In this document: positions 39,432 through 51,647 of the stretch, piece after piece
Layout of the letters: each line of letters starts with the position of its first letter
Numbering within the stretch: the first letter of the stretch is position 1
NCBI GenBank assembly: GCA_019843655.1
Contig: JACDQD010000005.1
Location: 12,179,575-12,243,574, forward strand
DNA from: Lethocerus indicus
Taxonomy: Eukaryota; Arthropoda; Insecta; Hemiptera; Belostomatidae
Reading direction: 5' to 3'
DNA length: 64,000 nt
Notes under the pieces: generated by a model
The model's database searches: none
What the model was told of the DNA's origin: nothing
Seen by the model: the letters and a program-made list of their open reading frames with translations, nothing else
Program-made: the position numbers and the translations under genes

Positions 39432-39893
39432 ACACGGCATTTATGGACTGATATCACAACGAAGGAGTTGCGAGCATTTCTCGGCATAATATTGCTTATG
39501 GGGACAATACCACTTCCGAACCTAAAGGAGTATTGGTCAACGGACAACAAATGCAGAATCCCACATTTTGCCGAAATATTCGGGAGAGACTGATTTTTAC
39601 ACATGTTTTGGATGCTTCATACAAGTGAAAATGTCGAAGGTACGCAAACCATGACAACACGGACGCAAAAAATGAAAATTTTTTTTAGATTATATTGATA
39701 GCAGATGTCGTGAAAAGTTATCTGTAGATGAATCAATTGTAAAATTCAAAGGGGGAGTAAGTTTCATTACATACAACCCCCAAAAACCAATTAAGTGGGG
39801 ATCTGTATTTATGTTCTTGCGGACGCCAATGTTGGTTACGTACAAACTATTTTACCATATTATGGCAGTTATACAAAATGCCAGAATATAAAA
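39432..39893 (+). pseudogene. Truncated piggyBac transposase (DDE_Tnp_1_7 family)
   Basis: Three frames in series match the conserved order of the piggyBac transposase core. The first reads ELRAFLGIILLMGTIPL and then LKEYWSTDNK from 39432, with an in-frame TGA at 39591-39593. The second, after a frameshift near 39690, reads KLSVDESIVKFKG and YNPQKPIKWGS. The third, after another shift near 39818, reads LADANVGYV, the motif around the first catalytic Asp of the DDD triad. The segments with the other two catalytic Asp residues and the C-terminal Cys-rich domain are absent. It is therefore inactive. The TGA is consistent with a C-to-T change in an Arg codon, typical of old copies. Confidence 0.88.
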
Positions 39894-40234
39894 CGTATAC
39901 ATAAACACAAGCGAACTACTTTTGTTGTTTTTTGTGTTAAATGAAGCTTTAGTTTTTATAACGTATTTATCAACGTATTTATTTTCTTTACTGCGCACTC
40001 CAATACCTCTCGTCCACAGCGACGCTCGCTCGTCGAACGGCTCCGTCCGCAAAGGGTTAATACTACTCCAGCGCTTTTGCAAATCTGATTTTTAGTGAAT
40101 CCAAAGGACCACCAAACAAAATTGTCCTGAGCTCTCATTCCTATAATAATGTGTATTTTTATTGATAAAAAATTCTACCTCTACTGGATAATATTGGGTG
40201 GTCACCGATTGATCAGTGGCCAAGTTGGGAGGGG

Positions 40235-40340
40235 ATGAGGGTGGTAGGGGCGGTAACAAGATGGCGGTTGGTGCCAGCTGTGATTGGTCGGGGCAGTGGT
40301 GGGGGGAGGGGTAGGACCAAGCCTGCGGACCCCAACCCGC
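40235..40340 (+). promoter_or_regulatory. Candidate GC-rich promoter
   Basis: This stretch carries AAGATGGCGG (40258-40267, YY1/Pleiohomeotic-like), an E-box CAGCTG (40275-40280), an inverted CCAAT box ATTGG (40283-40287) and a G-rich run to 40312. It leads straight into two arthropod-initiator matches TCAGTC (40341 and 40361). No TATA box is visible. The set looks like a plus-strand TATA-less promoter, but every motif is short and could be chance. Confidence 0.35.
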
Positions 40341-40596
40341 TCAGTCGGCTCTGGCGCTCCTCAGTCTCCTTTCAACTCTCCGCCCGTTTACATACATCGA
40401 CAGAACGACAATCATCTCTACCACGACGGCGACACTATTGTTCATCTTAGTGCCGGGACTATTCTGTGCCGTATCCTTTCATAGTTTCGTTCGTGGACTC
40501 GCATTGAGGATTTCTTCTTGCTCTCCACCCTGTCGGACGGTTAAGTGATAACGCCGAGGATTTTGTTGTCGTGAGGCTACGTTCCTACAATAAAAG
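40341..40596 (+). other. Candidate 5' non-coding first exon
   Basis: The stretch begins at an initiator-like TCAGTC and ends AAAAG with donor GTAAGT at 40597. It contains no ATG in 256 bases, which is expected of a 5' leader and unlikely by chance. Pyrimidine-rich blocks (CTCCTCAGTCTCCTTTC) resemble insect 5' UTRs. The nearest downstream plus-strand coding exon known here is the knirps-family ATG at 57792, itself preceded by a splice acceptor, so this could be its distal leader exon across about 17 kb. It could equally belong to a non-coding RNA. Confidence 0.35.
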
Positions 40597-41112
40597 GTAA
40601 GTCCCTCGTACATTCTAATGAATATACTAGCGAACCCTGAATATATCTGAAAAGTTATGAAAAATAGGCGGTTTTGATAGTGATGGAATGACATGTAGAT
40701 GCGCCGGTGAATGGTAAATAACCGTCTTGATATTATCCATATGATCCGTGAACCAGTATCGGGACATGAGCCCGGTCATAGTCCAAACTAAACTGCCTAA
40801 CACCATAAAAAATGCTTTCGTATAAATACACCGACAAAGTAAATACGATCTATTCCACTCTTTCACATACTCCCCCTGTCCCGTACATCTGTGAACATAC
40901 GCAAAGTACAGTAAACATTTTGGATAATGGATGGTCTAAGAAAACACGAGTAGAAATGCGCAGCAACCAGGCCGATGTTAAACATAACCTTTATTTTGTG
41001 GTGACGCGTATTTGTGAAATTTTTTTAAGTAACCGCGTATTATTTATTCGTTCATTTTCTTCGGATCAATTTTCATTAGATTTGCAAGGTGACTTTAACG
41101 CCCTAGTACCCC

Positions 41113-41182
<70 letters not shown>

Positions 41183-42955
41183 CAGATGTATATGTATGTG
41201 TATGACAGTATTCTAAAAAAGGAAAAAGATTTTACGATTTCCGATAAGTACAAGGCGACAACGAACCACGATGTCCGACAGTTGGCTGCGTATAACAACA
41301 TTCTTATTGTCCGGTTCCGAGGAGGGTGACGATAAATCGTAAAATAGCCCGTTTTATTGGTCGAGGAATGTGGGCGCCCGGAATTTTAATTGGGAACGCT
41401 CTGCATTGTTGTATACGGGAAGGTCAGACGAGAAGCGCTCCGCAGGAGATATCTCCCGCTATCCAATGGATATATTTTTATAGGTATCATGTATCGAGTT
41501 GATAGTTAACGTAAACAAGATTCTAGAGGGAACTCTATAGGATATCCCTGGCCCGTATTATGCGGGCCGGCGGGTCGTCTTTCGCCATCCGTTAAAGGAA
41601 ATAAACAGATTCAGCCAAATACGCTATAACCATATTCAACAAACTGGAAGGCTTATTTATGTTACGAATTGTGTATTATCGTTTCGTTTCTCGGTATATA
41701 AATATTTTTGTTATAGTAAGACAGGCAACGTTGCATATCCAAAATAATACACAATACCGACCGAAGAGTAATAGACAATATTGTGTAGATAATAGGTGGG
41801 GAGGGCCTGAGATGATGACCACCTTTCGAACGTTGACCAAAATCAATGACAGCCATCACGACCGGCTGGGTCTCCTTTATACCAAACCTTCTAAACGCTC
41901 CTGGTCAGTTATTCGGTCAGAAATAACGAAAGTCGCATGGTACACAATAGGACAATAGGACGACCAGACGTCACCACATTGGGCGGGCATGTTGGCGGTC
42001 GATGGGCCTTCCCCGAGTAGCAGGTTCAGGTCTCGGACGTCCGAAATCTGCCTGTATTGTTGTAGTCCACAAAGGATTTCGGAGTAAAGGGATTATATTC
42101 TACCTTCTGGTCATCTATTGATTGTTGTGTTCAAACACGAGTCAAGATACAATGTCGCCCTTATATTATGTAAACGGGTCGAATATTCTGTGTACAGGTT
42201 CCAGGTCTATTTCTAGTAAGGACTTCTCTACAATTTCTGTTTTTAATTCGGGCCACAAAGTCGTAGACCCGTTCTGTTTTGGCTCGGGGAGGTTCAAAAG
42301 CCCGTTCGGGCGGAGAGGCCGATTCGCGGCGAAATAAATGGCTATGAAAATCGGTTTTACTAACGCGACTGTGGCGTTAAATCGAATTACGAGGAAGGTG
42401 ACAAAACACTCGGGTTGTACTCGTGCGCCGACAAAAGGCAGCCGGCTCTCGAGCGTGACCGCCCTCGCTCTTCGAATCGATGTTTTTCGGGTTCTTCGAC
42501 TTTCCTCGAAGGTGTGCAGTGGTGCTATTAATTAAACTCCACTCTATTAAACTTCTACGAACTGATTATCTAGTGCACTTTACTACCACGTAAAGTAATC
42601 AATATAAGCCTTTAATGAGTTCTAAGGGTTTTTGTGAGATATCCTTTATATATAACGACCAGACGCCTTTATGTAATATAAAATGTGAGTAGTGACAACC
42701 ATGTCTTTGGTAAGTAGATCTGATGGTTATTCTATTAAAATAATTACGACCTATTCCAAAAACGGAAATAAAACCGGTCATGAAAACAAGAAAGGTGAAA
42801 ACTAACCTCTGGACATGTGCTCCACTTTGTCTTCAGCAATGTACGGAGATGCTAATCTAATATCCGATAAAATCGCTCACTTACCTAGGCGTGGACACGA
42901 AAGAGTTGTTGTTGGAGTCGCGAAACCAGACAAAAAGTGTAAAGTGGAGTAGGCC
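40597..42955. other. Non-coding interval between the two leader-exon candidates
   Basis: Contains the compound microsatellite at 41113-41180 and a GC-richer block at about 41230-41590. Another GC-richer stretch lies at 42240-42530. No coding exon recognised. Confidence 0.5.
41113..41180. repeat. Compound (CT)n(AT)n microsatellite
   Basis: About 25 bp of CT repeats run directly into about 43 bp of AT repeats. The 134-residue frame that crosses it ends in a YIYIYI run and is an artefact. Confidence 0.95.
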
Positions 42956-43411
42956 AATATTTCCAGTTGTACGAAAAAGAAGGTGTCGGGGCCGGGCTCC
43001 TATTGGGCAAGAGTCTCCCACAACCTTGGCCACCTTGTTTCCAAGTGACTTCCTATTGTTGCACCAATATCTGACTCTTTCTCTCTCGCTCCTTCTGTTT
43101 CTCTCCGTCCCTCTCTCTCTGTTCTGTTGCAAGACGGACTACCCCCTCCCCCCTTCTTCCCCATTCCCCTTTCCCCTCCTCTTCCAGAATTTTCTGTCGG
43201 GTCTCTCGGGTCATTCTGCTGTCTCCAGCTTAACCTCTGCCACCTTCCCCACCTCTACGTCTTCCCCGTGCCGCTTGTATACTCGCAACAGCGATAATCT
43301 GACTTATTGTGGTTCTCGGTGCTCAGCCGTGGTAAGAGTTTATTTCTTCAGTGGCTATCAGCGCCGCTACTACACTTTGACGTCCCTCCGTCTGGTATTC
43401 TCCGACTTCTG
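42956..43411 (+). other. Second candidate 5' non-coding exon or promoter
   Basis: A pyrimidine-rich plus-strand stretch with CCAAT at about 43061, CT-rich runs, initiator-like TTCAGTG near 43350 and a strong donor CTG|GTGAGT at 43411/43412. No ATG is visible in the sense strand between about 42956 and 43411. A long frame across it (174 residues) is Ser/Pro/Leu low-complexity and not recognised as protein. The true 5' edge is unknown; transcription may start anywhere from about 43050 to 43350. It may be an alternative leader for the knirps-family gene. Confidence 0.3.
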
Positions 43412-46400
43412 GTGAGTTCAGTCGAGAGAACAACATTGTTGTCCTGATATTTCAAAGTTGCTCGATAGTTTATAAGTCAGATTTGTATATGTGTCCTACT
43501 GCAACAAATTAAGACTGGTATACTCTTATTATAATACGTATATGAGTGACTTTATCGGCCGGAACCAAAAGGCGCGTTTCTTAAACTTTCAGATATACCA
43601 TTGCAGTAATTGAGATGGTACTAGCACCATTTGACATTCGCATAGCCGGAAAATTAAGCTATCATCATTTTTTCGATTAAGGTTATGCGGACAATATTAA
43701 TTGTTATTCTCTATTCATTAACGGTGTACCAATATTGAATGCACGGAATACGCGGTATTATTCAAGAATTTCAATTGCGACACGATGCCCGAGCGGGGTT
43801 ATCGCATAAATAATGCGCTACATCGGCATTTTTTGAGAGCTCATGAATCATCTTCGTTTCAATTTCCTACCGTTGATGAGGCGATACCGAGGTTATTAAT
43901 TCGCAGGTCTTTCGTATAAAGCGTATAATTTCGCGGACGATGGACCCCTCGGATAACCGCCGGGTGACTCCGCCGTAAATACAGCACAGAGAGAAGGGGA
44001 ACAAGTCGTAAACGCCTCAGAAAATTCTATACAGACGCGTTCCTTTTAGTTTTATTTGACACCGTCGACGTTACCCTCTTATAGTCGCCTCAATTATAAA
44101 CCCTATAAAATTCGATACCGCTTCAAGAATTTTAAGAGTCCGCTCGTGGAATCGCTGGTAGATCAACCGACAAGCGGAGACGTTTCACTCTTCAATTTTA
44201 TGATTATTTGGACTAATTATTCCACGGCCATCTAGGATAAGGTGGGCCGATACAGCACCACGATAGATCGCATTAAAAAATAGTCCATTTACAATACATT
44301 TACGGCTGATAAAAGAAACAACACTACAACTCAGAAATGTATGGACTTTATCCATAAATCTTTATACATCCCAATCTCATATTCGCTCAATATGAGCGCC
44401 CTCATGAAGATACGTTTCTGTCAGTGTAACTGACGATTCGAGTGGAAACAGTCCTCGCGTCCATTTTCCAAGCGTGCCGCAAATGGGACGAATTGAGTAA
44501 GGGCTGATCCCTACCCACGGAATTTCTGAACGTATATTCCCTCCGGACCGAAGTTTAATTTCAGGTATTTTTAATAAGTGGCGAACATCAATCTTCCTTT
44601 TCACCCTTGTGGTCGTATGCTAGGGGTGGTGAGAAGCCGGGCAGAAGGTCAGTTTAACGCACATTAATATACATTTATTAATTTTTTAGCGATTCGTGTA
44701 TAGCAATGTTCATAAAGAACATCGCGTTTTTCTGGAAAATATTTTAACAAATTATTGATCATTTATAGGTTAATTATAATTTGTGTAATGGTATTAAAAT
44801 TTTTTGCAAAGACCATCCACTCGTTAAAATTATTTCATTATTAGTAGACACCGAAAATGGAGACTGTTTCGAGTGTTGAGCCTCCAGGAAGGAGGCTTGA
44901 CAGTTTTTATAATGAATTTTACAGTGCCCCAAGTTCAGGTCTCAACGATATTATCTGGGCACTTGTGGTGACTCTAATGGTGGGACAGAGCGGTGTGGGT
45001 GCGCCACATCGAGCGTGCCGGTCTCTCCGAACTGCGGTGGTCCGGCCGCGACATGAATCCCAGATTAGCGCCTTCGGGGTTTCTGATTCAATAGTCCAAA
45101 CGACCACCGCTTCCACAAAGACAAAGCGTTCCGGTATCCGCTCCCCTGTACCAACAATCAGCTCAGGTGGGCCCTCCCCCTACCAGACACAGGAAGCCCC
45201 CTTACTGCATACTAAATTGTCCGATTCAAAAGAAATCCGGTACAGTTATTTATTTTATTGGAATGAATTCGGTTCGTGGGTTCTCCATTCAGTCACTTAC
45301 TATAGAGCAATGTAGACAGACAAATTCTATTTTATTTAAATTTGTTCGAATTTTGAGTGCAAACAACGTAATAACCGGTACATCTGGTCTCGTTTGGGAA
45401 ATTTAGCCTGCAGAATACCATACTATAATTTAAATACGCTTAATATGCGAAGATGAAATGATTATTTCCGAATATATTGAATATATTAAATGCGAACGAG
45501 GCAAAATGCGATATTAAATAAGCGAGGATATGTGGAATAAACAACCGGTAGGGAGGCCGCCTTTAATAATACCTATTAGATTGTACTTCCCAAGTACTAT
45601 ACCAAGTAATATCATTTTTATTATTACATATTACATGTTATTACTAGTCAAAATAGATAGTTTAAAAATATCAGAGCTTTTTAACTGAAACTTTTTTAAT
45701 TAAGACACCCGTCGGCGCGCAGAAATTGGTTCTCTCGAATCTCAAGAATGTAACAATCTGGGTTAGCAAGGCCGCGCCTGAGAATGGCGGATGATAATTG
45801 CAGCCTGCACATGAAACGAACCCAAGGAGGCGCGCTCTCATCGCCAATTTTTTGATGAATATTGCCTGGTTAAATTTTGGCTAATATGATAAAAAGCGAA
45901 AACACAAATAATTTGTATTATGTACAGATCAAAAGGGGGACAACCGGGATTAATCGGTCGCATAACCTCGAAGCGAGAGAACGTTTAAGCGTTTCCGCTA
46001 CCGAAAATACTCTAATTAATAGGTCCAATGTCCTTAGCTCAAACAAGCGATGCGATTAAATGGTCGCATTTAATTGAGAATTCGAGGTCGCCTCTATGGC
46101 GACGGGCGTGGACGTGGGGCGCCCACGGGCCAAAGACCAAAATCAAATTTGTTTCCAACCCATATTGTACATGTTTAGCCGTTGGTACTCTGAATTTATT
46201 ATTAAACACGATTAAGATCCTTTGTAAAAATATTTTGACACACGTACACAATTTATTAACGTTTGTAATAAATTTATATATCCACGAGTTGTACCGAGGT
46301 CGCGGTAGGACATGAGTCCCTCTCCAATTAATTAACGCACAATAGTTTCGCTGGAACATATTTTTCGGAACATTTTCCGAATGTCGGAGATGGGAGTTAA

Positions 46401-49400
46401 CTGGGTGTCGAGGGTAGGGCGGATTTTCAAAAAAAGTACAGAATTCGGACTTACGTCGACCGGAAGTTGGGGCTGATGCCCGGGTTTGTTCGACTCGAAT
46501 CGGTCGTTCATAGCGGCAGCGGTTTTTAGCATCGCTGCATTCAGCGTTGGGGCACCGCAGAAAAAGCTCCGCTTACGTCCAACCGTCCGGTGATTTCTCC
46601 CCGACTACTTACAACCAGTATAGGACGGAAAATTATTCCACGGCGGTCAGAGACGTTTACATAACGGTTGGGAGAGGCGGAGAGAGACAGACAGAGAGAA
46701 AGAGAGAGAGATAGAAGAAGCTTCAGCCAACCTTCCTTCGTCGGATATCGCCTCAAAATCCACTTGGCCAATATGTCGAGACAGTAATTAACCCCGTAAT
46801 AACAAGACGTGGAGTTTGTACGGCAAGCTATTGTGCAAATCATTCTGTTCACGTCTATTACCATTCGTCGATCTGTTCCTACTCTAGACTGAAGAGTAGT
46901 TTCATTCGACTCTCCGGTTTCTCGCCGTCGTCAGTAGCATGCGCCCGGGAGCATTTCTACAATAATCGCATTTCTCAGTCTGCACGGCTCGCACAGGCAA
47001 TTTATTTATACGAATGCCGATAAGCATCTTGTATTCCGTAGACTATCAGGCAGTTAGAACTAACGCCCATCGAACGTACCTTTCTTCTTTCGATAAAAGA
47101 AGAGCGGACCATGCTTTCTCCGATCGAGCGTAGAGGAGTTACGACCGCTTTAGCTGCCCCCCGCCCCCGGGGAACACCTATCGTAACAGCCGCAGTAATA
47201 AGCAGAGTTGCAGCGCGTCCTCTCGCCTTCCCGAAACCGCGAATCCGACGGTTATTACGGTCGGTAATGTTTTCTTTATCCGCCATTCAGTCACCGGATT
47301 GCCCAATCGGACTACGACCTAGGACCGAAGAAGAAATCACTACCGAAAAGCTGACCAGAAATTGGATGTTTATCGCGTAAACCACAGACATAGCCGCACC
47401 TAATAAATATGAAGATCCGAAATATTCGGCCACATTTGCGCGAATTGTGTTCTTTCGGGTTATTTTGGTGTAATCGTATGTGATAGAGGATCGCATATGT
47501 AGTCTCACAAAAATTAACTCATCATTAACGATCCCCGGCAAGGTTATTATTACACTCTCCCGTCTTTATCGGCGACAGAAACGTCAACGAAATGCGACAC
47601 ATCGAGCACGGATTGTCCAATTTAATCCCCGTAATCATGAAAATTCTATAACGAAAAAAAGGGAAGATAACAAATATCTGGGATTCTGCCTCGCTCAGCA
47701 AGCTCTACCGCTTGCAGTACCACATTTTTAGCAAATCAGACGACAGATCGTCCCCAACCCCCCGCCCCCTGAACATTGGGAGTTTTAAACCGAATTTGGA
47801 CGACGGTCAACTAACTTATCTCGGACGGATCTTATTACTTCAGTCGGGTTGGAATGTCCTATTGGAAGGACCCCGGGGGAAGAATTCATTTCGTTTCCGT
47901 TTTTAGTGCTTGTAGGTATTACAAAATCTTCGAACTGCTATGCAACTGCTACAACCTCGTGACCGTCTGCATGGAACGCCACAGAAATACGCTAAATCAA
48001 CGTTGAAACGAAGATTTGATCGCTTGCCACTATTTAATTCAGGCCAATCTTATGATCGTGGATGTACTGTAATTACAAATTATTGCGATAAAAATATTGG
48101 TAACGGTTAACTCCTGTATAAAATGACATTACTCAATGCGACAGATGAAAACTTTAAATATTTTAATAGCAAAATTACGATTTTCTCACAATATATAAAC
48201 ATTACATACTTTCTTGAGAGTATGATCAGTTTATGTTATCTAGCAAAAAAACGTAACTTGCTCTTGAAATTACGGAATACTGGACTTTTATAAGAAAAAA
48301 AATCAAAAGGCTCAACCGGCTATGAAAATATCTAACTAAGCGTTCACGATATTTAATTTCGTTAATGACTTATGAAGAAATGAAATTTCTTCATTAGAGA
48401 ATCCCTCAAAGTAGGGGGCTTGTAAAACATCCTCCACGTCTAGAACTGCACACTACTTTATTATTTATATAAAGGTAATGTAAGTGGGAGCGTATACATC
48501 TGTGAGCAATGACGTTCTTTCCAGGCGGGGGGGGGGTGCGGGTAAGCGCAAAAACCCGTCCAATCAATCCCCCTCTACAGGAGAAGGAGCGTCCGCCTTC
48601 CTCAGGGGTTAAACTGTGGGGTCAAATCGTGTATGTTACTTTTTTGTAGCGCAGGTCTTTACCTCGCAAAATAGAGCTCATTACCGGCCCATGGCCTAAC
48701 CGAGTCCATCCGACATTCGCGCCCCGTATTACACGACTTCAGAAATCAATAACAAATGTTTTTATCCCTACAGTTTGGGCTACGTATGAATATCTAAACT
48801 GTGTTCTAAATCTTTGTTACACATTACTTTTTCAAACTCTATTCCAATTACTAAATGTATGAGCGGCATATACGATTGAAATTTCCGACTACCTTCATTA
48901 AGATCGTTAATTATTTATGCATATTTGAAGAGCCTTGGTTCTGCTCCCAACTGACCTTACCGCGTTAAGAGGAGGAAACCGTCCGTGTGTAAGGAACTCA
49001 AAAATGGCGGACTGAATAATTTCAGTTGCAATGAAGGCATCCTATTCGGATGTTCCGACACAACAATAGACCATTTGCAACGGACCTTCCGTAGCCTTCC
49101 TATTCTTGAGCGTATCAGAATTTAATTTCTAATGCATTTCTGTTTTCCACTCAACAAAGCACTGTTTACAGGTTTAACAATATTTGTCCACAGCTAAGAT
49201 ACTTAACGCTGTATTTATGTCGCACTTAGTATTTCAAAACCTTATCTTTTTATTATTTACATTATTTTTGCACTTGTGGAATGAAACAGTACAGTTTTGA
49301 ACCGAGTAGAAAAGTTGACTTGGTTATTAATTTTGAACGATGGCATTAACATAGCATAGTATGGGTATACAGGTCACAATATTATTCTACTTTTGGCCTC

Positions 49401-51587
49401 ATCCATATACCATTATTGTATGATATGAAGTTATATGAACATTGTAATCACATATTGATATAATGACTACTAGATCATTATAGAGGCATATAAAAAAGTT
49501 TAAATTTCTGAAATAAGAATCCTACAGTATTCTATCCTGTGTACTATTTGAGCACACGAATGTGAATGTCATGAATTTTCGGATCCTGTGCTCATTATTC
49601 TTCTTCCGAACGAAGGCAGTTAACCCACTTGTATAACAAATAGAAATTCGGATGAAGTCCCGACGAGGTAATGGCTCGTGAAGCTTCCCCGCGGCCCCAT
49701 TGCGACATTCTCCACTCAAGGCGGTTCTTCCTCTCGCCCGGAGACCGGCACAAGGTTTTCCACCGGGTCTCGTGCCGAGGGAAAACTATCAATTTCGCCT
49801 GAGATAAAAGAAAAGAACAATTACGATTGTCTTCTCCACCCAACACCCCCCCCCCGCCCAAACCCAATGTTGCCGCCCATCGAATGTCTTGAGGCCGCCG
49901 GATGGAGTTGACCAATACTGGGGTTCAGATACGGCCCAACCTCCAGGGACGGATTTTGAGTTTGTAAACTCCCGTATTTTAGAGTTGAAAACACCGTTCC
50001 GTTCACTGTACAACATTTAATAGAGATATTTTACAACATTGAAAAGTAGCAGGATAAAGCCGGCACCAAAAAATTTAGCAGAAATGTAAGCCCCACCTAA
50101 AACGATTTTCAAATTTTTGAATCCCAATCAACTAAGAAATTAAGTAGCTAAAGGTTATTTGATCAATTCAACTAATGAACAATACAGATGTTTACTTTAA
50201 AGGTTGTTCATCGCGTCAATTTTTTCCACCTTGCTTGGCCTTAGAAATTATATTTAAAATACACCACTCTATTGGATGCCAATTTCGTACAATTTGTACT
50301 TATCTTAATTATGGTATTTAAATAAATGTTTTACGTATTTATAGTAAGGAATTGATTGAAATTTCGTATTAAGGGCGGGCGATGAGTATGAGGCGGCGAC
50401 CTTGGGTGGGCCCGGGGCTGCAACAGCGGGCCCCTCTTGAGCAAACTGTCCCACATGTGAATAGCTCTATGACGGCCCCCTCCCTCATTGTCCTTGTACA
50501 GTTTTCCCGACCGTAGACCCTACAACACCTCGTTACACACCCGCTCACTCGCAACAGACCGGCCCCTTCCTAAAACCCGTTCAGGACCACCGCCTCCTCC
50601 ACCTCGTCGCCAAAATCTCCAATCTATGCTCGCCAACGATAAGTCCAAGCCACTCTCCAAAACAGATCGTGGCCGGAGACCTCCCCTCAATTGGAATCTG
50701 TTAGGGATTTTGGATCCAATCGAGATCGGCTCACATCGGACGCAAGTGTGCAATAAACAGAACATTTTTTAGACCGTGGCATTCAAATCCAGATCCCAGA
50801 AGGCTCTTTGATACGTGGAATGATGAGCACCCCTGAGTGGAAGTGAGACGAGGGTTCAATATCCACCGCGGGGTATATACGGCCTTAGGAAATAAAAATA
50901 TGCATTATAACAGACTAATACGTGAAATCCCTTATAGTACTGGGGTTTTCGCGGTTTTTTATTCGTATGATACATTGAAAGTTTCGTTATAATCAGAAGG
51001 TATAATCGATATCGGCGATATATCGATAAATCAGCTATTACACTAAGCCCTTCTAGTCGCCCTCTAGTGATTCTAATCGCCCTTACAGTCTGCTTTTCCC
51101 ATCAAAATATTGATTGAAATATTGATACAATTATGTTAATTATATCTCTTCGACCTAATCGTTAATGAAATCAAATATTTATATTGGTGCCCGGCTATAA
51201 ACATTCCTGTATGACAACTTTTCGAATTAAATAAATACTTGGGTCCATGGAAATTTACTCCTCGATGAATATAAGGCTCGGCTTTCATTGAATCTTGTAA
51301 AAAACCGAGCGGTGTGGCCTCATAACAATTACCGGAAGAAATCTGTTAGCCGGTATTGCTTCTTATCCGGGAAGACAGGACTGTGACTCAGCGGCGGAAA
51401 CCTCCGCGGCACTGAAATGGGTTTTGAAATTCCAACGATTATTATCGATAAATTGTTGCCATTCGGCAAGAAGTGTATAACCTTATTGTACCAACGAAAC
51501 CTCGTACTTTGCAATATTTAACAATTAATTTCACTTCAAATCAAATCGCTTCCATTACATAAATCGTTATTTATAACATTCGATGAA

Positions 51588-51590
<3 letters not shown>
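43412..51590. other. Non-coding; nothing recognised
   Basis: A GA-rich run with GAGAG cores at about 46677-46713, a nine-G run near 48530 and a ten-C run at about 49846. CG-containing stretch 43730-44180 with TAAT sites may be regulatory. A 152-residue frame (44857-45315) starts with a fair ATG context but has no domain and is not called. No exon recognised. Confidence 0.45.
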
Positions 51591-51646
<56 letters not shown>

Positions 51647-51647
51647 A
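51591..51647. repeat. (AT)n microsatellite
   Basis: 44 bp of pure AT repeat, then a slightly degenerate GTATATATGTATA tail. Confidence 0.95.

Larger units (their letters stand above)
39234..40060. mobile_element. Internally deleted piggyBac-like DNA transposon with TTAA ends
   Basis: The element is 827 bp including TTAA at both ends (39234-39237 and 40057-40060), the target duplicated by piggyBac elements. The left end CCCTTTGCGAACG matches the inverted right end CCCTTTGCGGACG at 12 of 13 positions. Just inside the left end, a 19-bp subterminal unit is repeated (39252-39270 and 39296-39314, 17 of 19 identical). The interior carries a broken piggyBac transposase reading left to right. Autonomous members are about 2.4 kb, so most of the coding region is gone. 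It lies about 180 bp upstream of a promoter-like stretch at 40.24 kb. Confidence 0.88.

Noticed and set aside
39407..39604. 65-residue minus-strand frame
   Set aside because: It is the shadow of the piggyBac transposase, which reads clearly on the plus strand.
42891..43415. 174-residue plus-strand frame
   Set aside because: It has no ATG start, is Ser/Leu/Pro low complexity from CT-rich DNA and shows no domain; the stretch reads better as a 5' leader.
44857..45315. 152-residue frame with a fair start context
   Set aside because: No recognisable domain, no splice or UTR context, and its composition is that of the surrounding DNA.
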